Shown here in pieces: positions 24,702-33,289 of a DNA stretch of 64,000 nucleotides. The DNA comes from an uncultured Clostridia bacterium (GTDB lineage Bacteria > Bacillota > Clostridia > Christensenellales > Borkfalkiaceae), in NCBI GenBank assembly GCA_944372575.1, contig CALVZS010000002.1, positions 62,001 through 126,000 of the forward strand, read 5' to 3'. The position numbers and the translations under genes are program-made. Each line of letters starts with the position of its first letter. Positions within the stretch are counted from its first letter, which is position 1. The notes under the pieces are model-generated. The model saw only the letters and a list, made by a program, of their open reading frames with translations, was not told the DNA's origin and did not search any database.

Positions 24702-27049
24702 ACGAAAATCTCACACGGCTGGAACTCGATAAAATTCTGTCGGCGTGTGCCTGCCACGCCGTTCTGGAGGCGGGAAAGGCACGCCTGCTGTCCTGCGAGC
24801 CGACGCACGAGCTTGCCGAGGCGCGCAGGCTTCTCGCCCTAACCGAGGAGGCGACCCTCCTTCTCTTCACGCTCGGCGCGGGCAAGGTGGAGGAATTTCC
24901 TCCCTGCGCGCAGTGGTTGGAGCGCGCCGCGAAGGGCGCGGCCCTTTCGATGGCGGAGCTTCTGGGCATCGCCCGCCTTCTGCGCTCGGCGCGCGTGCTC
25001 TACCGCTCGGTGCGCTCCTTCTCCGATGAACGCATCACGGCGTTCAAAGAACTCACCGAACACCTGATGTTTGACGAGGGGCTGGAGGAGGAGATCGGCA
25101 GGAAGATCCTCAACGAAAACGAACTTGCCGACCATGCCAGTGAAAAGCTCTTCTCGCTGCGCACGCAGATCCGCACGCTCGGCGAGCGCATCCGCGCCCG
25201 CCTGCAGGGATACCTTGCAGGGGAGGAGCGCAAATATCTGCAGGAGGGCATCGTCACCGTACGCGGCGATCGGTTTGTCATCCCCGTCAAGTCAGAATAT
25301 AAGCGCAGCGTCAGGGGATTTGTGCATGACCGCTCGCAGAGCGGCGCCACCGTGTTCATCGAGCCGGAGGAAGTGCTGGAGATGAACAACGAGCTGCGCT
25401 CGCTGATATTGGACGAAAAGGAGGAGGTCGCCCGTATCCTTGCCGACCTGTCCCGCGCCGTCGGGCGCATGAGCGGGGCGCTCATTGCGGACATGGATAC
25501 GCTTGCCGAGGCGGATGCCTTCTATGCCCGCGCCGAATACGGCTACCGCCTGCGCGCCGTCCGCCCGGACATGGGTGTCTCCGGCAGACTGGAGATCGTC
25601 AAGGGGCGGCATCCGCTGCTCGACGCCGCGAGCGCCGTTCCCGTATCCCTCTCACTGGGGGAGGGATACCGCATCCTGCTCATCAGCGGCGCAAACACGG
25701 GCGGCAAGACGGTCACCCTCAAGATGTGCGGGCTCTTCTGCCTGATGGCGGCGTGCGGGCTGTTCGTGCCTGCCGCCGAAGGAACCCGCCTTCTGGTATT
25801 CGACGGCGTCTGGTGCGACATCGGTGACAGCCAGTCCATTGAGGAGAACCTGTCCACGTTCTCCTCGCATGCCGTCCACATCCGCGAGATCCTGGAGCGC
25901 GCGACGGCAAAGTCCATCGTGCTCATCGATGAACCGGGCGGCGGCACCGATCCCGAGGAGGGCGCCGCGCTCGCACAGGCGGTGGTCGCGGAGCTCTTGC
26001 GCCGCGGCTGCTGCGGCGTGGTCACCACGCACTATTCGGCGCTCAAGGAGTTCGCCTACTCCAGGGAGGGCATCGAGAACGGCTGCATGGAGTTCGACGC
26101 CGCCGACTTCCGTCCCCTGTACCGCCTGAAGATCGGCGCGCCGGGCGCCTCCAACGCGCTGCTCATCTGCACGCGGCTGGGGCTGCCCGCCTCCGTTATC
26201 GAGGAGGCGCGCGGGTACCTTTCGGAGGGGGCGCGCGCCTTTGAAAATACGCTGCGCGCCGCCGAGGAGAGCCGCATCCGCACCGAGGAACTCGCCCATC
26301 GCGCGCGCGAGGAGCAGCGGGAGTGGGAGGAGCGGCTCAAAGCGCTCTCCAAAGAGGAGGAGGCCTTCCGCAGGGAGCGCGAAAAATTTCTCACTTCCTC
26401 CAAGGCGGAGGCGCGGCGCATCGTCACCGAACGCACCGCGCGCGCAGAGGAGCTGCTCTCCGAGATGGAGGAGATCTTCCGCAAAAACAACCCGACGCAG
26501 GCTGACCTCATCCGTGCCAGGACGCTCAAAAACAAAATGGCGCGCGAGGAGCCGGAAGAGGAGGCGCCCGTGCGCGCCCTGCCCGCCGACGCCGGAACAC
26601 TGCGCGAAGGGGACACGGTTTTCGTCGGCACGATGCAGGCGGAGGGCAGAGTGCTCTCGATCAACCGCGCCAAGGGAACGTGTGAGGTGCAGACGGGCGC
26701 GATGCGCGTGCGCGCAAAACTTTCCGACCTGTACCTTCCCGCTGCCCGCCCTTCCGGAAAAGGGGAGACGGTGCGCGTCACGCGCGACCTTGCGCCCCGC
26801 CCCTCGGCGCAGCGGGAGTGCAACCTCATCGGCATGACCACGTCGGAGGGCGTCGCACAGGCGGAGGCATTTCTGGATGCGGCGGTCGTTGCCAACCTGC
26901 ATGAAGTGCGCATCGTCCACGGCTACGGCACGGGCAGGCTGCGTGCCGCCGTGCAGGAGATGCTGCGCCGCCATCCGCGCGTGGAGAGCTTCCGCCCCGG
27001 AAAATACGGCGAGGGCGAGGGCGGCGTGACCATCGTGACGCTCAAATAA
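24698..27049 (+). CDS. mutS2: MutS2 ATPase/endonuclease (ribosome rescue and anti-recombination)
   Basis: MutS2 has been linked to suppression of recombination and, in B. subtilis, to splitting collided ribosomes. The 783 residues show a MutS core and clamp domain, the ATPase with Walker A GANTGGKT (about 330-337), Walker B (VLIDEPGGGTDPEEG), a KOW-like linker (about 640-690) and a C-terminal Smr nuclease domain (about 708-783, with VRIVHGYGTGRL). All domains are complete and the length is typical. The start overlaps the previous stop by 4 bp. Confidence 0.95.
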   Translation: MNENLTRLELDKILSACACHAVLEAGKARLLSCEPTHELAEARRLLALTEEATLLLFTLGAGKVEEFPPCAQWLERAAKGAALSMAELLGIARLLRSARVLYRSVRSFSDERITAFKELTEHLMFDEGLEEEIGRKILNENELADHASEKLFSLRTQIRTLGERIRARLQGYLAGEERKYLQEGIVTVRGDRFVIPVKSEYKRSVRGFVHDRSQSGATVFIEPEEVLEMNNELRSLILDEKEEVARILADLSRAVGRMSGALIADMDTLAEADAFYARAEYGYRLRAVRPDMGVSGRLEIVKGRHPLLDAASAVPVSLSLGEGYRILLISGANTGGKTVTLKMCGLFCLMAACGLFVPAAEGTRLLVFDGVWCDIGDSQSIEENLSTFSSHAVHIREILERATAKSIVLIDEPGGGTDPEEGAALAQAVVAELLRRGCCGVVTTHYSALKEFAYSREGIENGCMEFDAADFRPLYRLKIGAPGASNALLICTRLGLPASVIEEARGYLSEGARAFENTLRAAEESRIRTEELAHRAREEQREWEERLKALSKEEEAFRREREKFLTSSKAEARRIVTERTARAEELLSEMEEIFRKNNPTQADLIRARTLKNKMAREEPEEEAPVRALPADAGTLREGDTVFVGTMQAEGRVLSINRAKGTCEVQTGAMRVRAKLSDLYLPAARPSGKGETVRVTRDLAPRPSAQRECNLIGMTTSEGVAQAEAFLDAAVVANLHEVRIVHGYGTGRLRAAVQEMLRRHPRVESFRPGKYGEGEGGVTIVTLK

Positions 27050-27130
27050 AGGGGACGGAAGCACAACCGCGCATATTTTTGCAGCAATCCCAATACAATG
27101 TGGGTGAAAACGCTCTGTTTGGGGGAAACT

Positions 27131-27856
27131 GTGAAAAAGCTCTCATCCCGCGCCGTCGCCATGCTCACCAACGGCGTCCTCGCCGCCGTGCTCATCGTCG
27201 TGGCGTGCGTATGTTTTTTCCCCGCCGCCGCCAACGTATCCTCGCAGCTCGAGGGGCGCGTCATCCGCAGCGGCAGTTCGCCGGACGGCGTGTCGCTCAT
27301 GTTCAACGTCTACTGGGGAACGGAGGAAGTGGAGGGCATCCTCGATGTGCTGGAGGAACACGGCGCCAAAGCGACCTTCTTTCTGGGCGGGAGCTGGGCA
27401 GACGATAACGCCGCCTGCGTCCGCAGGATCGCAGCGGAGGGGCATGAGATCGGCTCGCACGGGTATTTTCACCGCGACCATACGACGCTCGGCTACGAGG
27501 GAAACGTCGAGGAGATCGCCCGCAGCGTGCAGTTTCTCTCCCTCATCACGGGGGAGGGGGTCACGCTGTTTGCGCCTCCCTCCGGCGCATATGACGAGGA
27601 TACCGTCTCTGCCGCCGAGGCGCTCGGGCTCAAGACCATTCTCTGGACAAAGGATACCGTTGACTGGCGGGACAAAGACGCCGACACCTGCTATCTGCGC
27701 GCGACGAGAGATGTCGCGGCGGGGGACTTTGTCCTCATGCACCCCATGCAGCACACCCTTGCCGCGCTGCCGCGCATTCTCGCCGAATACGAGCGGCTGG
27801 GGCTGCGCGCCGTCACGGTGAGCGAAAATCTGACGCAGACAACATCAACTACATAG
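27131..27856 (+). CDS. Polysaccharide deacetylase family protein, possibly inactive
   Basis: This is a membrane-anchored NodB-homology protein: an N-terminal transmembrane helix, then the deacetylase barrel (about 45-235). The His pair of the metal site is kept (GSHGYFHRDH) and so are the later PPSGAY and HPMQHT motifs. The first motif, normally TFDDG or FDAGWG, reads FNVYWG, so the catalytic base Asp is Asn and the usual metal Asp is Val. Related sporulation-linked YlxY proteins show a similar change. GTG 27131 (GGGGGAAACT before it) was chosen over ATG 27098, which has no ribosome binding site. Confidence 0.8.
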   Translation: MKKLSSRAVAMLTNGVLAAVLIVVACVCFFPAAANVSSQLEGRVIRSGSSPDGVSLMFNVYWGTEEVEGILDVLEEHGAKATFFLGGSWADDNAACVRRIAAEGHEIGSHGYFHRDHTTLGYEGNVEEIARSVQFLSLITGEGVTLFAPPSGAYDEDTVSAAEALGLKTILWTKDTVDWRDKDADTCYLRATRDVAAGDFVLMHPMQHTLAALPRILAEYERLGLRAVTVSENLTQTTSTT

Positions 27857-27866
27857 GAGAAGATAC

Positions 27867-29105
27867 ATGATCCGGACTGAAAAACTTGCAAACGGCGTAC
27901 GCGTCATCGTCAAACAGATGGAGGGGCTCCTGTCCGTCTCGATGGGCGTGCTCGTGGGAACGGGCGCCGCGTACGAAACGGATGCCGAGGACGGCATTTC
28001 GCACTTCATCGAGCATATGCTCTTCAAGGGGACGCCCTCGTACACGGCGTTCGAACTCTCGGATGCCTTTGACGCGCTCGGTGCGCAGGTCAACGCCTTT
28101 ACGGGCAAGGATATGACCTGTTTTTATTCCAAGGCGACGAGCGATCACGCCGCCGAGGCGTTTGCCCTGCTCGCCGAACTCTTCCTGAACGCCTCCTTCC
28201 CGGAGGAGGAGATGGTGCGGGAGAAGGGGGTGGTCATCGAGGAGATCCACATGGATGAGGACTCGCCCGAGGATCTCTGCCTCGACCTGCTCTCCCGCGC
28301 GGCATTCGGAACGGGCGGCTACGGCCGCAACATTCTCGGCCCCGAGCGCAACGTGAAGGGGTTCACGCGGGAGGATCTGTTTGCCTACCGCAGGGAGCGC
28401 TACTGCCCCGAAAACATCGTCGTCTCCTTTGCGGGCAACATCGAGGTCGGGGAGGCGCTCTCCCTCGCGCAGAAGTATTTCGGCGGGATGCAGGCGACCC
28501 GCTTTTCCGACCGCACAAAGGACGCCTCGATGCATGCGGACACGCTCTTCAAGAAAAAGCCCATCGAGCAGGCGCACTTCGCCATCGGCTTTCCCACCGT
28601 CGCGCGCGAGGATAAGATGCTCCCTGCCGTGCAGGTCATGAACACCATCCTGGGCGGCGGGATGAGTTCGCGCCTCTTCAAGCGGGTGCGCGAGGAGCTG
28701 GGGCTTGCCTACTCCGTCTACTCCTACGGCACGTTCTACGCCGAGACGGGGCTGCTCACCATCTATGCGGGCGTCAATCCCGCCAAGGCGCAGGATGCCC
28801 TGTCCGCCGTGCGGGAGGCCGTGGAGACCTTCGTGAAGGAGGGCGTTACCGAGGAGGAGTTCGCCCGCGGCAGGGAACAGGTCAAGTCGGGCGCCGTCTT
28901 TTCGCAGGAGAACACCGCCTCGCAGATGCTGCTCTACGGAAAGGAGATGCTCTACAACAACCGCGTCTATGACTTTGAGGCGCGCATGGCGGAGATCGCC
29001 GCCCTGAAGCGGGAAGACGTCACGCGGGCGATCGCGGCGAATTTTGATTTCTCCCGCGCCGCGATGGCGAGCGTCGGCAACCTCAAGGCGGGGCTTTCTC
29101 TGTGA
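27867..29105 (+). CDS. M16 family zinc metallopeptidase (YmxG/MlpA-like)
   Basis: The 412-residue protein is an insulinase/processing-peptidase homologue. It has the inverted zinc motif HxxEH (H46-x2-E49-H50 in HFIEHMLFKG), the distal Glu in EEIHMDED (near 125), and the C-terminal GGGMSSRLF block of the inactive second half. One-chain M16 proteins of this size are widespread in Firmicutes and act in the cytoplasm or on peptides. The deacetylase gene upstream and this gene are adjacent in many Clostridia and Bacilli. The stop overlaps the next start (GTGA). Confidence 0.93.
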   Translation: MIRTEKLANGVRVIVKQMEGLLSVSMGVLVGTGAAYETDAEDGISHFIEHMLFKGTPSYTAFELSDAFDALGAQVNAFTGKDMTCFYSKATSDHAAEAFALLAELFLNASFPEEEMVREKGVVIEEIHMDEDSPEDLCLDLLSRAAFGTGGYGRNILGPERNVKGFTREDLFAYRRERYCPENIVVSFAGNIEVGEALSLAQKYFGGMQATRFSDRTKDASMHADTLFKKKPIEQAHFAIGFPTVAREDKMLPAVQVMNTILGGGMSSRLFKRVREELGLAYSVYSYGTFYAETGLLTIYAGVNPAKAQDALSAVREAVETFVKEGVTEEEFARGREQVKSGAVFSQENTASQMLLYGKEMLYNNRVYDFEARMAEIAALKREDVTRAIAANFDFSRAAMASVGNLKAGLSL

Positions 29106-29587
29106 GCGGGCGCATCGAGGGGTTTGCGCCCTTCGTGTTCCCGGACAGCCGCGTACTCATTCTGGGCAGCTTTCCCTCCGTCAGAAGCCGTGCGCAGGGG
29201 TTTTATTACGGCAACCCGCAGAACCGCTTCTGGCGGACGGTCAGCGCCTTTTTCGGCGAGGTCGTTCCGCGCGAAATCGGACAAAAGCGCGATTTCCTGC
29301 GGCGCAGGCAGATCGCGCTCTGGGACGTGGTGACCGCGTGTGAGATCGTCGGCTCCTCCGATGCGTCCATCCGCAACGAGGAGCTTGCCGACGTTGCCGC
29401 GCTGGTGCGCGGCAGCCGCATCGAGGCGGTTCTGTGCAACGGCAAGACGGCATATACCCTGCTGATGCGGGGCGGCGCGCTGCCCGTGCGCACGGTGTGT
29501 ATGCCGTCCACCTCGCCCGCCAATCCGCGCTTTTCGCAGGGCGCGTGGGCGCAGGAACTGGAAAAAATTTTCGGAGAATGCAGATGA
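29102..29587 (+). CDS. DNA-deoxyinosine glycosylase (uracil-DNA glycosylase superfamily)
   Basis: The 161-residue enzyme belongs to the UDG superfamily, subfamily acting on deoxyinosine and G:U mismatches (family 6-like). The first motif is LILGSFPSVRSRAQGFYYGNPQNRFW, with the conserved GSFPS and YYGNPxNxFW; the second is MPSTSPAN near the end. Start is GTG, overlapping the M16 stop. It lies beside another base-repair gene (AlkD-type), which supports a repair role. Confidence 0.88.
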   Translation: MSGRIEGFAPFVFPDSRVLILGSFPSVRSRAQGFYYGNPQNRFWRTVSAFFGEVVPREIGQKRDFLRRRQIALWDVVTACEIVGSSDASIRNEELADVAALVRGSRIEAVLCNGKTAYTLLMRGGALPVRTVCMPSTSPANPRFSQGAWAQELEKIFGECR

Positions 29588-30273
29588 TCACTTATGAGGA
29601 AGTGCTGCGCCGCCTGTTTGCGCTGGCGGATGAGGGGTACCGCGTCTTTCAGTCCAAGCTGCTCAAAAACGATGCCATCCGCGTCATCGGCGTGCGCACG
29701 CCCGCGCTGCGCGCCCTTGCAAAGGAGTGGAAGGGGGAGATCGATGCGCTGCTCACCTTTCCCGATGAATACTATGAGGTGACGATGCTCAAATGCGCGG
29801 TGGCAAGTTTACTGCCCTATACGCAGCTTGTCTCCGTTGTCGACCGGCTTGTGGGGCTGCTCGACAACTGGGCGACCTGCGATATGTTCGCGCCCGCCTG
29901 CATCAGAAAGCACCGCGATCTGTTCAGGCCCAATATCCTGCGTTATCTTGCGGACGGGCGCGTGTTCGTCAGGCGCTTTGCGCTCACCACGCTGCTGCAT
30001 TTTTACGTCACGGAGGAGGAGCTGCCCTTTGTGCTGGACTGCCTGCGGCAGGCGGATGCGCGGGAATATTACGTCTCGATGGCGGCGGCATGGCTGACGG
30101 CGGAGATCCTTGTCAAATTTTTCGACAGGGGCGCCGCGTTTTTGCGGGAGGGGGCGCTCCTGCCCGAGACGCACAACCGCGCCATCCGCAAGGCGTGCGA
30201 GAGCTTCCGCCTCACGCAGGAGCAGAAGGCGCTTCTTCGCGCCATGCGGGCGGAATGTCACAAAAAAGAATGA
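29584..30273 (+). CDS. DNA alkylation repair protein (AlkD-like HEAT-repeat glycosylase)
   Basis: AlkD-family enzymes excise alkylated purines with a HEAT-repeat fold. The 229-residue product shows the helical-repeat pattern, GVRTPALRALAKEW near 36-50, the DNWATCDMFAP motif (about 93-103) with the conserved Trp/Asp pair, and a late VRRFAL helix. The start at 29584 overlaps the previous stop (ATGA), with GGAG 8 bases before; a start 6 bases earlier is possible. It closes the nine-gene unit that begins with uvrC. Confidence 0.88.
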   Translation: MITYEEVLRRLFALADEGYRVFQSKLLKNDAIRVIGVRTPALRALAKEWKGEIDALLTFPDEYYEVTMLKCAVASLLPYTQLVSVVDRLVGLLDNWATCDMFAPACIRKHRDLFRPNILRYLADGRVFVRRFALTTLLHFYVTEEELPFVLDCLRQADAREYYVSMAAAWLTAEILVKFFDRGAAFLREGALLPETHNRAIRKACESFRLTQEQKALLRAMRAECHKKE

Positions 30274-30301
30274 CTTTTTGCGACGAATTTCGGCAAAAGC
30301 A

Positions 30302-30330
30302 TTGACAAACCCCTCTGAATGGGGTACAAT
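30302..30330 (+). promoter_or_regulatory. acpP promoter
   Basis: TTGACA (30302-30307), 17-bp spacer, TACAAT (30325-30330). The leader of about 48 nt has a small hairpin (GTTCCGC/GCGGAAC, about 30348-30364) just before the ribosome binding site. Confidence 0.85.
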
Positions 30331-30384
30331 ATGAAAAAATATACAAACCGTTCCGCACTGCGGAACGATCGGAGGTTGCAGGTC

Positions 30385-30612
30385 ATGTACGAAAAAGTAT
30401 GCAAAATGCTCGCAGAGCAGCTCGATATTTCCGCCGACACCATCACGCCCCAGTCCGAGGTCGTCAAGGATCTCGGCGCGGATTCGCTCGACGTCGTGGA
30501 GCTGATGATGGCGCTCGAGGACGAGTACGGCATCACGCTGCCAGAGGGCGAGGTGGAGAACGTCAAGACGGTGCAGGACATCGTCGACATGATGGAGAAG
30601 CTCGCAAAGTAA
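30385..30612 (+). CDS. acpP: Acyl carrier protein
   Basis: The 75-residue acidic helical protein carries the phosphopantetheine site in GADSLDVVELMM (Ser34). The ATG at 30385 is preceded by CGGAGG; an in-frame ATG at 30319 lies inside the promoter and is rejected. It is a single gene with its own promoter and a strong terminator, not beside fab genes or rnc as is more usual, so it could serve fatty acid synthesis or a separate pathway. Sequence resembles the housekeeping form. Confidence 0.95.
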   Translation: MYEKVCKMLAEQLDISADTITPQSEVVKDLGADSLDVVELMMALEDEYGITLPEGEVENVKTVQDIVDMMEKLAK

Positions 30613-30665
30613 GCCCATCGTTTTTTGGAGCGCATTTTGTGCTTCGGGAATATGAATACGTCTGA

Positions 30666-30709
30666 AAACCCCGCTGCCCGAAAGCGATTGCTTTCGGGCA
30701 GCGGGGTTT
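30666..30709. terminator. Long bidirectional terminator after acpP
   Basis: A 20-bp perfect stem (30666-30685 with 30690-30709, loop GATT) carries AAA/TTT at its base. It separates acpP from the convergent lipoprotein gene. Confidence 0.9.
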
Positions 30710-30788
30710 GTGGTTGTTGTATTATAATAAGTAAAAACACTAATTCGATAATGCGTCGGGAACCCTGTTGCCAATGAGATTGTAAGTA

Positions 30789-31487
30789 TTATAAAACTGT
30801 AATAGATAAGCTAATATAATATTCATTTGAAGAATCGTATGCTGCGCTCATAGTTTCTGTGTCACTCAACGTGGTTAGGGAATTATATTTTAATCTACCG
30901 CTTTTCATCAATGTTGCTTCATATGATTTTGTGGTGTTGTTTACAAGTGTAATGACTAAAAAAATATTACAAGAATAGTTTCCGCTTGCAAAGACAGTCA
31001 TTTTAATTTGCGTAGAGCCCTCTGTGGCATCTAGGAATATTATGTATGATCCTGTTTGATGTGTGTAATAATTATACAGATCATCAAAGCCGGAATTTAT
31101 GTTTATTTTATTAAATTCATCCTTTATTTTTTTGCAATACTTACAAAAACTGCCTGCATAATCATGTTCTTTTTTTGCGGAATATTCCGTTCGTGTTGAT
31201 TCACACATTGAGCATTGATAAGTAATATTTCCAGACGATTGACAAGTTGCGGTATCAGAGACCAGAACAGAATAATCGTGTTCAATTGTCGGAATTTCAA
31301 ATGTAAAAGTTTCCTTGCAATCATAGCAGTAAAATTCTTTTTGTCCAACAGTAGTACAGGTGGGTTCTACTATAATTGTTTCTTGTCCATTTTCATGGCT
31401 ACAACCACAAGCGGCCAAAGAAAGGGAAGAAATGCATATTATTAAGGCAACAATAAAAGATGTGATTTTTTCATTATTTATTAGCAT
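30789..31487 (-). CDS. Putative lipoprotein with two CxxC repeats
   Basis: The 232-residue product begins with a signal peptide and a lipobox LAAC (Cys27), so it is probably a membrane-anchored surface lipoprotein. Two repeats of about 35 residues follow (about 42-105). Each has the pattern PTC...G...Y-C-x2-C...EHDY, seen in many Firmicutes surface proteins as a small Cys-rich module. The C-terminal half is Ser/Thr/Asn/Tyr-rich and unrecognised. The coding region is far richer in A+T than its neighbours, which suggests transfer. AGGAG lies next to the ATG, unusually close; the gene starts 9 bases after the stop of the other lipoprotein. Confidence 0.72.
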   Translation of the reverse strand: MLINNEKITSFIVALIICISSLSLAACGCSHENGQETIIVEPTCTTVGQKEFYCYDCKETFTFEIPTIEHDYSVLVSDTATCQSSGNITYQCSMCESTRTEYSAKKEHDYAGSFCKYCKKIKDEFNKININSGFDDLYNYYTHQTGSYIIFLDATEGSTQIKMTVFASGNYSCNIFLVITLVNNTTKSYEATLMKSGRLKYNSLTTLSDTETMSAAYDSSNEYYISLSITVL

Positions 31488-31496
31488 CTCCTCGTG

Positions 31497-31916
31497 TTAG
31501 CTGTTGCGGTATGTTGCTTCTAAACCATTATCCGGATGATATTTCCATGTGACCGTGATTCCGTTAGCGGTTTCTGATAATCTGCCGTCCATTGCGCTTG
31601 TTTGCAACATTTCTTCCCAAACATAATCAGGCAAGCCAAGTTTGTCGTTGAGAGCTTCGACGGCATCAAAAACATTTGGAACAAAATAGTCGTCTAAATC
31701 GTATGGATTTGTGTCAACGCTGATGAAAGATCCGTCTTCAGCAAAATCGAAGCAGGAAGTTACAGACGGATATGTTTCAATTATCCAATCATAGGCTTCC
31801 TTCAGTTTATTTGTTTGGAAAAGTGGAGTGGTAATGGTATTGCTTCCATTGCATCCCGCGAAACATAAAATTCCGACAGCAATAATTCCGAGAACCCCAA
31901 TTTTTTTCATTTGCAT
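31497..31916 (-). CDS. Putative small lipoprotein
   Basis: No family is recognised. The 139-residue product has a signal peptide with lipobox FAGC (Cys22) and an acidic extracellular domain of about 115 residues. AAGGAG lies 8 bases before the ATG. A TATAAT lies upstream on the minus strand (about 31953-31958), but its -35 is weak. It is AT-rich like the lipoprotein gene that follows, and the two form a pair that interrupts an otherwise GC-rich housekeeping region. Confidence 0.7.
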   Translation of the reverse strand: MQMKKIGVLGIIAVGILCFAGCNGSNTITTPLFQTNKLKEAYDWIIETYPSVTSCFDFAEDGSFISVDTNPYDLDDYFVPNVFDAVEALNDKLGLPDYVWEEMLQTSAMDGRLSETANGITVTWKYHPDNGLEATYRNS

Positions 31917-32022
31917 GATAAAAACTCCTTAATTTTTATTTTTATCACATTATATCAAATAGGTATCGCAGTTTTTGATAATAGGGGAAAAATTTTTACA
32001 AAATGTTAGAAAAAAATTTTAT

Positions 32023-32057
32023 AACAAAAAACCTCCGGGCTTCGGAGGTTTTTTGTT
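32023..32057. terminator. Terminator of the fumarase operon
   Basis: The GC core CCTCCG/CGGAGG (32032-32037 with 32043-32048) is extended by A-run/T-run pairing to 32023-32057, which works on both strands. It lies 22 bases after the fumarase beta stop. Confidence 0.9.
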
Positions 32058-32078
32058 CAAATTGTTCAGATATTTTTG

Positions 32079-32615
32079 TCAGGCCTGATCGGCACGATCG
32101 TAGACGCTCTTTCCGTAGGCGTCGATGGCGACCACGGCGGGAAAGTTTACGACCTCCATGCAGTAGATCGCCTCGCTCAGAAGGTCGGGGAAGGCGACAA
32201 GCTGCATTGTCTTGACGGACTGCGCGTACTGCGTGCCCGCGCCGCCGATGGCGGCAAAGTACACCCGTTGGTTGCGTACGAGGGCGGCGTGCGTCTCCTC
32301 GCTCATCTCCCCCTTGCCGATCATGCCCAAGAGCCCCAGGTCGAGCAGACGGGGCGCAAAGGCGTTCATGCGTGCGGAGGTGGTGGGGCCGCAGCTGCCG
32401 CACGCCCTTCCTGCGGGCGCGGGGCAGGGGCCTGCGTAGTAGATATATGTCTTGTCAAGCTGCACGGGCAGAGGCTTTCCGGCGTCCAGCAGTTCGAACA
32501 GCCTGCGGTGGGCGCAGTCGCGCGCCGTATAGATGGTTCCCGTGAGCAACACGCCGTCGCCCGCGTGCAGGGCAAGGTTGTCCTCCTTTGTAAGGGGAAG
32601 GGTGAGCTCTTTCAT
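32079..32615 (-). CDS. Fumarate hydratase class I, beta subunit
   Basis: The 178-residue product is the C-terminal (beta) half of the oxygen-sensitive 4Fe-4S fumarase, or the related tartrate dehydratase, which adds water to fumarate to give malate. The family blocks GTIYTARDCAHRR, the YYAGPCPAP...GSCGPTTSARMN region and the MIGKGEMS motif are present. AAAGGAG precedes the ATG at 32615. Its start overlaps the acetyltransferase gene by 4 bp, not the alpha subunit as is usual. Confidence 0.92.
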   Translation of the reverse strand: MKELTLPLTKEDNLALHAGDGVLLTGTIYTARDCAHRRLFELLDAGKPLPVQLDKTYIYYAGPCPAPAGRACGSCGPTTSARMNAFAPRLLDLGLLGMIGKGEMSEETHAALVRNQRVYFAAIGGAGTQYAQSVKTMQLVAFPDLLSEAIYCMEVVNFPAVVAIDAYGKSVYDRADQA

Positions 32616-33289
32616 GGTGTCTCCTTTTGGGCAAGCGCCTCTTTGACGGCTTGTTTGACGGATGCAAGATCGCTGCTGCACAGAACGGGCAGAAAGGCGG
32701 TGAGCTTCTCGGGCGGGAAGTCCCACCATTTCAGCACGAGCAGCAACCCGGTCAGCTCCTCGTCAAAGCGGTTTTTGAGGAAGCGCGCGGGGTTTCCGCC
32801 CACCACGGTGTAGGGGGCGATGTCCCTCGTGACCACGCTCTGCGCGGCGACGATGGCGCCGTCGCCGATCTTCACGCCGGGCATGATCACACAGTTCCTG
32901 CCCAGCCATACGTCGTTCCCCACCACCGTGTCCCCCTTGTGGGGGAGTTCCTCGATGTGCGGTGTGGAGATCTCCCGCCATATGCCGCCCATCACGTTGA
33001 AGGGATAGGTGCTCGCCGTGCCGAGGCGGTGGTTTGCCGCGCCCATTAAGAACTGCGTCCCGCTTGCGATCTGGCAGAACTTGCCGATGATGAGTTTGTC
33101 GCCGAAAAAGGGATAGTTGAACAGGATATTGCGCGTCTCGAACTGCTCGGGCGCATCGTCGCTGTCATAGTAGGTATAGTCCCCGATGAAAACGTTGGGC
33201 GCCTTGACGACGTTTTTCAAAAAGCAGGTCGTCCCGTATTCGTTGGGAAAGGGATCGTCCTGGGAGGGAATGCGTCCTTCCGGTGTCAT
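32612..33289 (-). CDS. Xenobiotic (Vat/CatB-type) hexapeptide acetyltransferase
   Basis: This is a left-handed beta-helix acyltransferase of the XAT family, whose best-known members (Vat, CatB) O-acetylate streptogramin A or chloramphenicol. The 225 residues contain the family's IGDYTYYDSDD, DKLIIGKFCQIA, ANHR (the His that acts as base), GNDVWLG..VIMPGVKIGDGAIVAA and YTVVGGNPA blocks. The start at 33289 has GGAGG upstream. The gene lies between the two fumarase subunits, overlapping both by 4 bp. The native substrate is unknown; drug resistance should not be assumed. Confidence 0.9.
   Translation of the reverse strand: MTPEGRIPSQDDPFPNEYGTTCFLKNVVKAPNVFIGDYTYYDSDDAPEQFETRNILFNYPFFGDKLIIGKFCQIASGTQFLMGAANHRLGTASTYPFNVMGGIWREISTPHIEELPHKGDTVVGNDVWLGRNCVIMPGVKIGDGAIVAAQSVVTRDIAPYTVVGGNPARFLKNRFDEELTGLLLVLKWWDFPPEKLTAFLPVLCSSDLASVKQAVKEALAQKETP

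Noticed and set aside
32612-33289. Calling the hexapeptide acetyltransferase an antibiotic-resistance gene
   Set aside because: The XAT fold is shared by many enzymes of unknown substrate and the gene sits in a metabolic operon; sequence alone does not show resistance.
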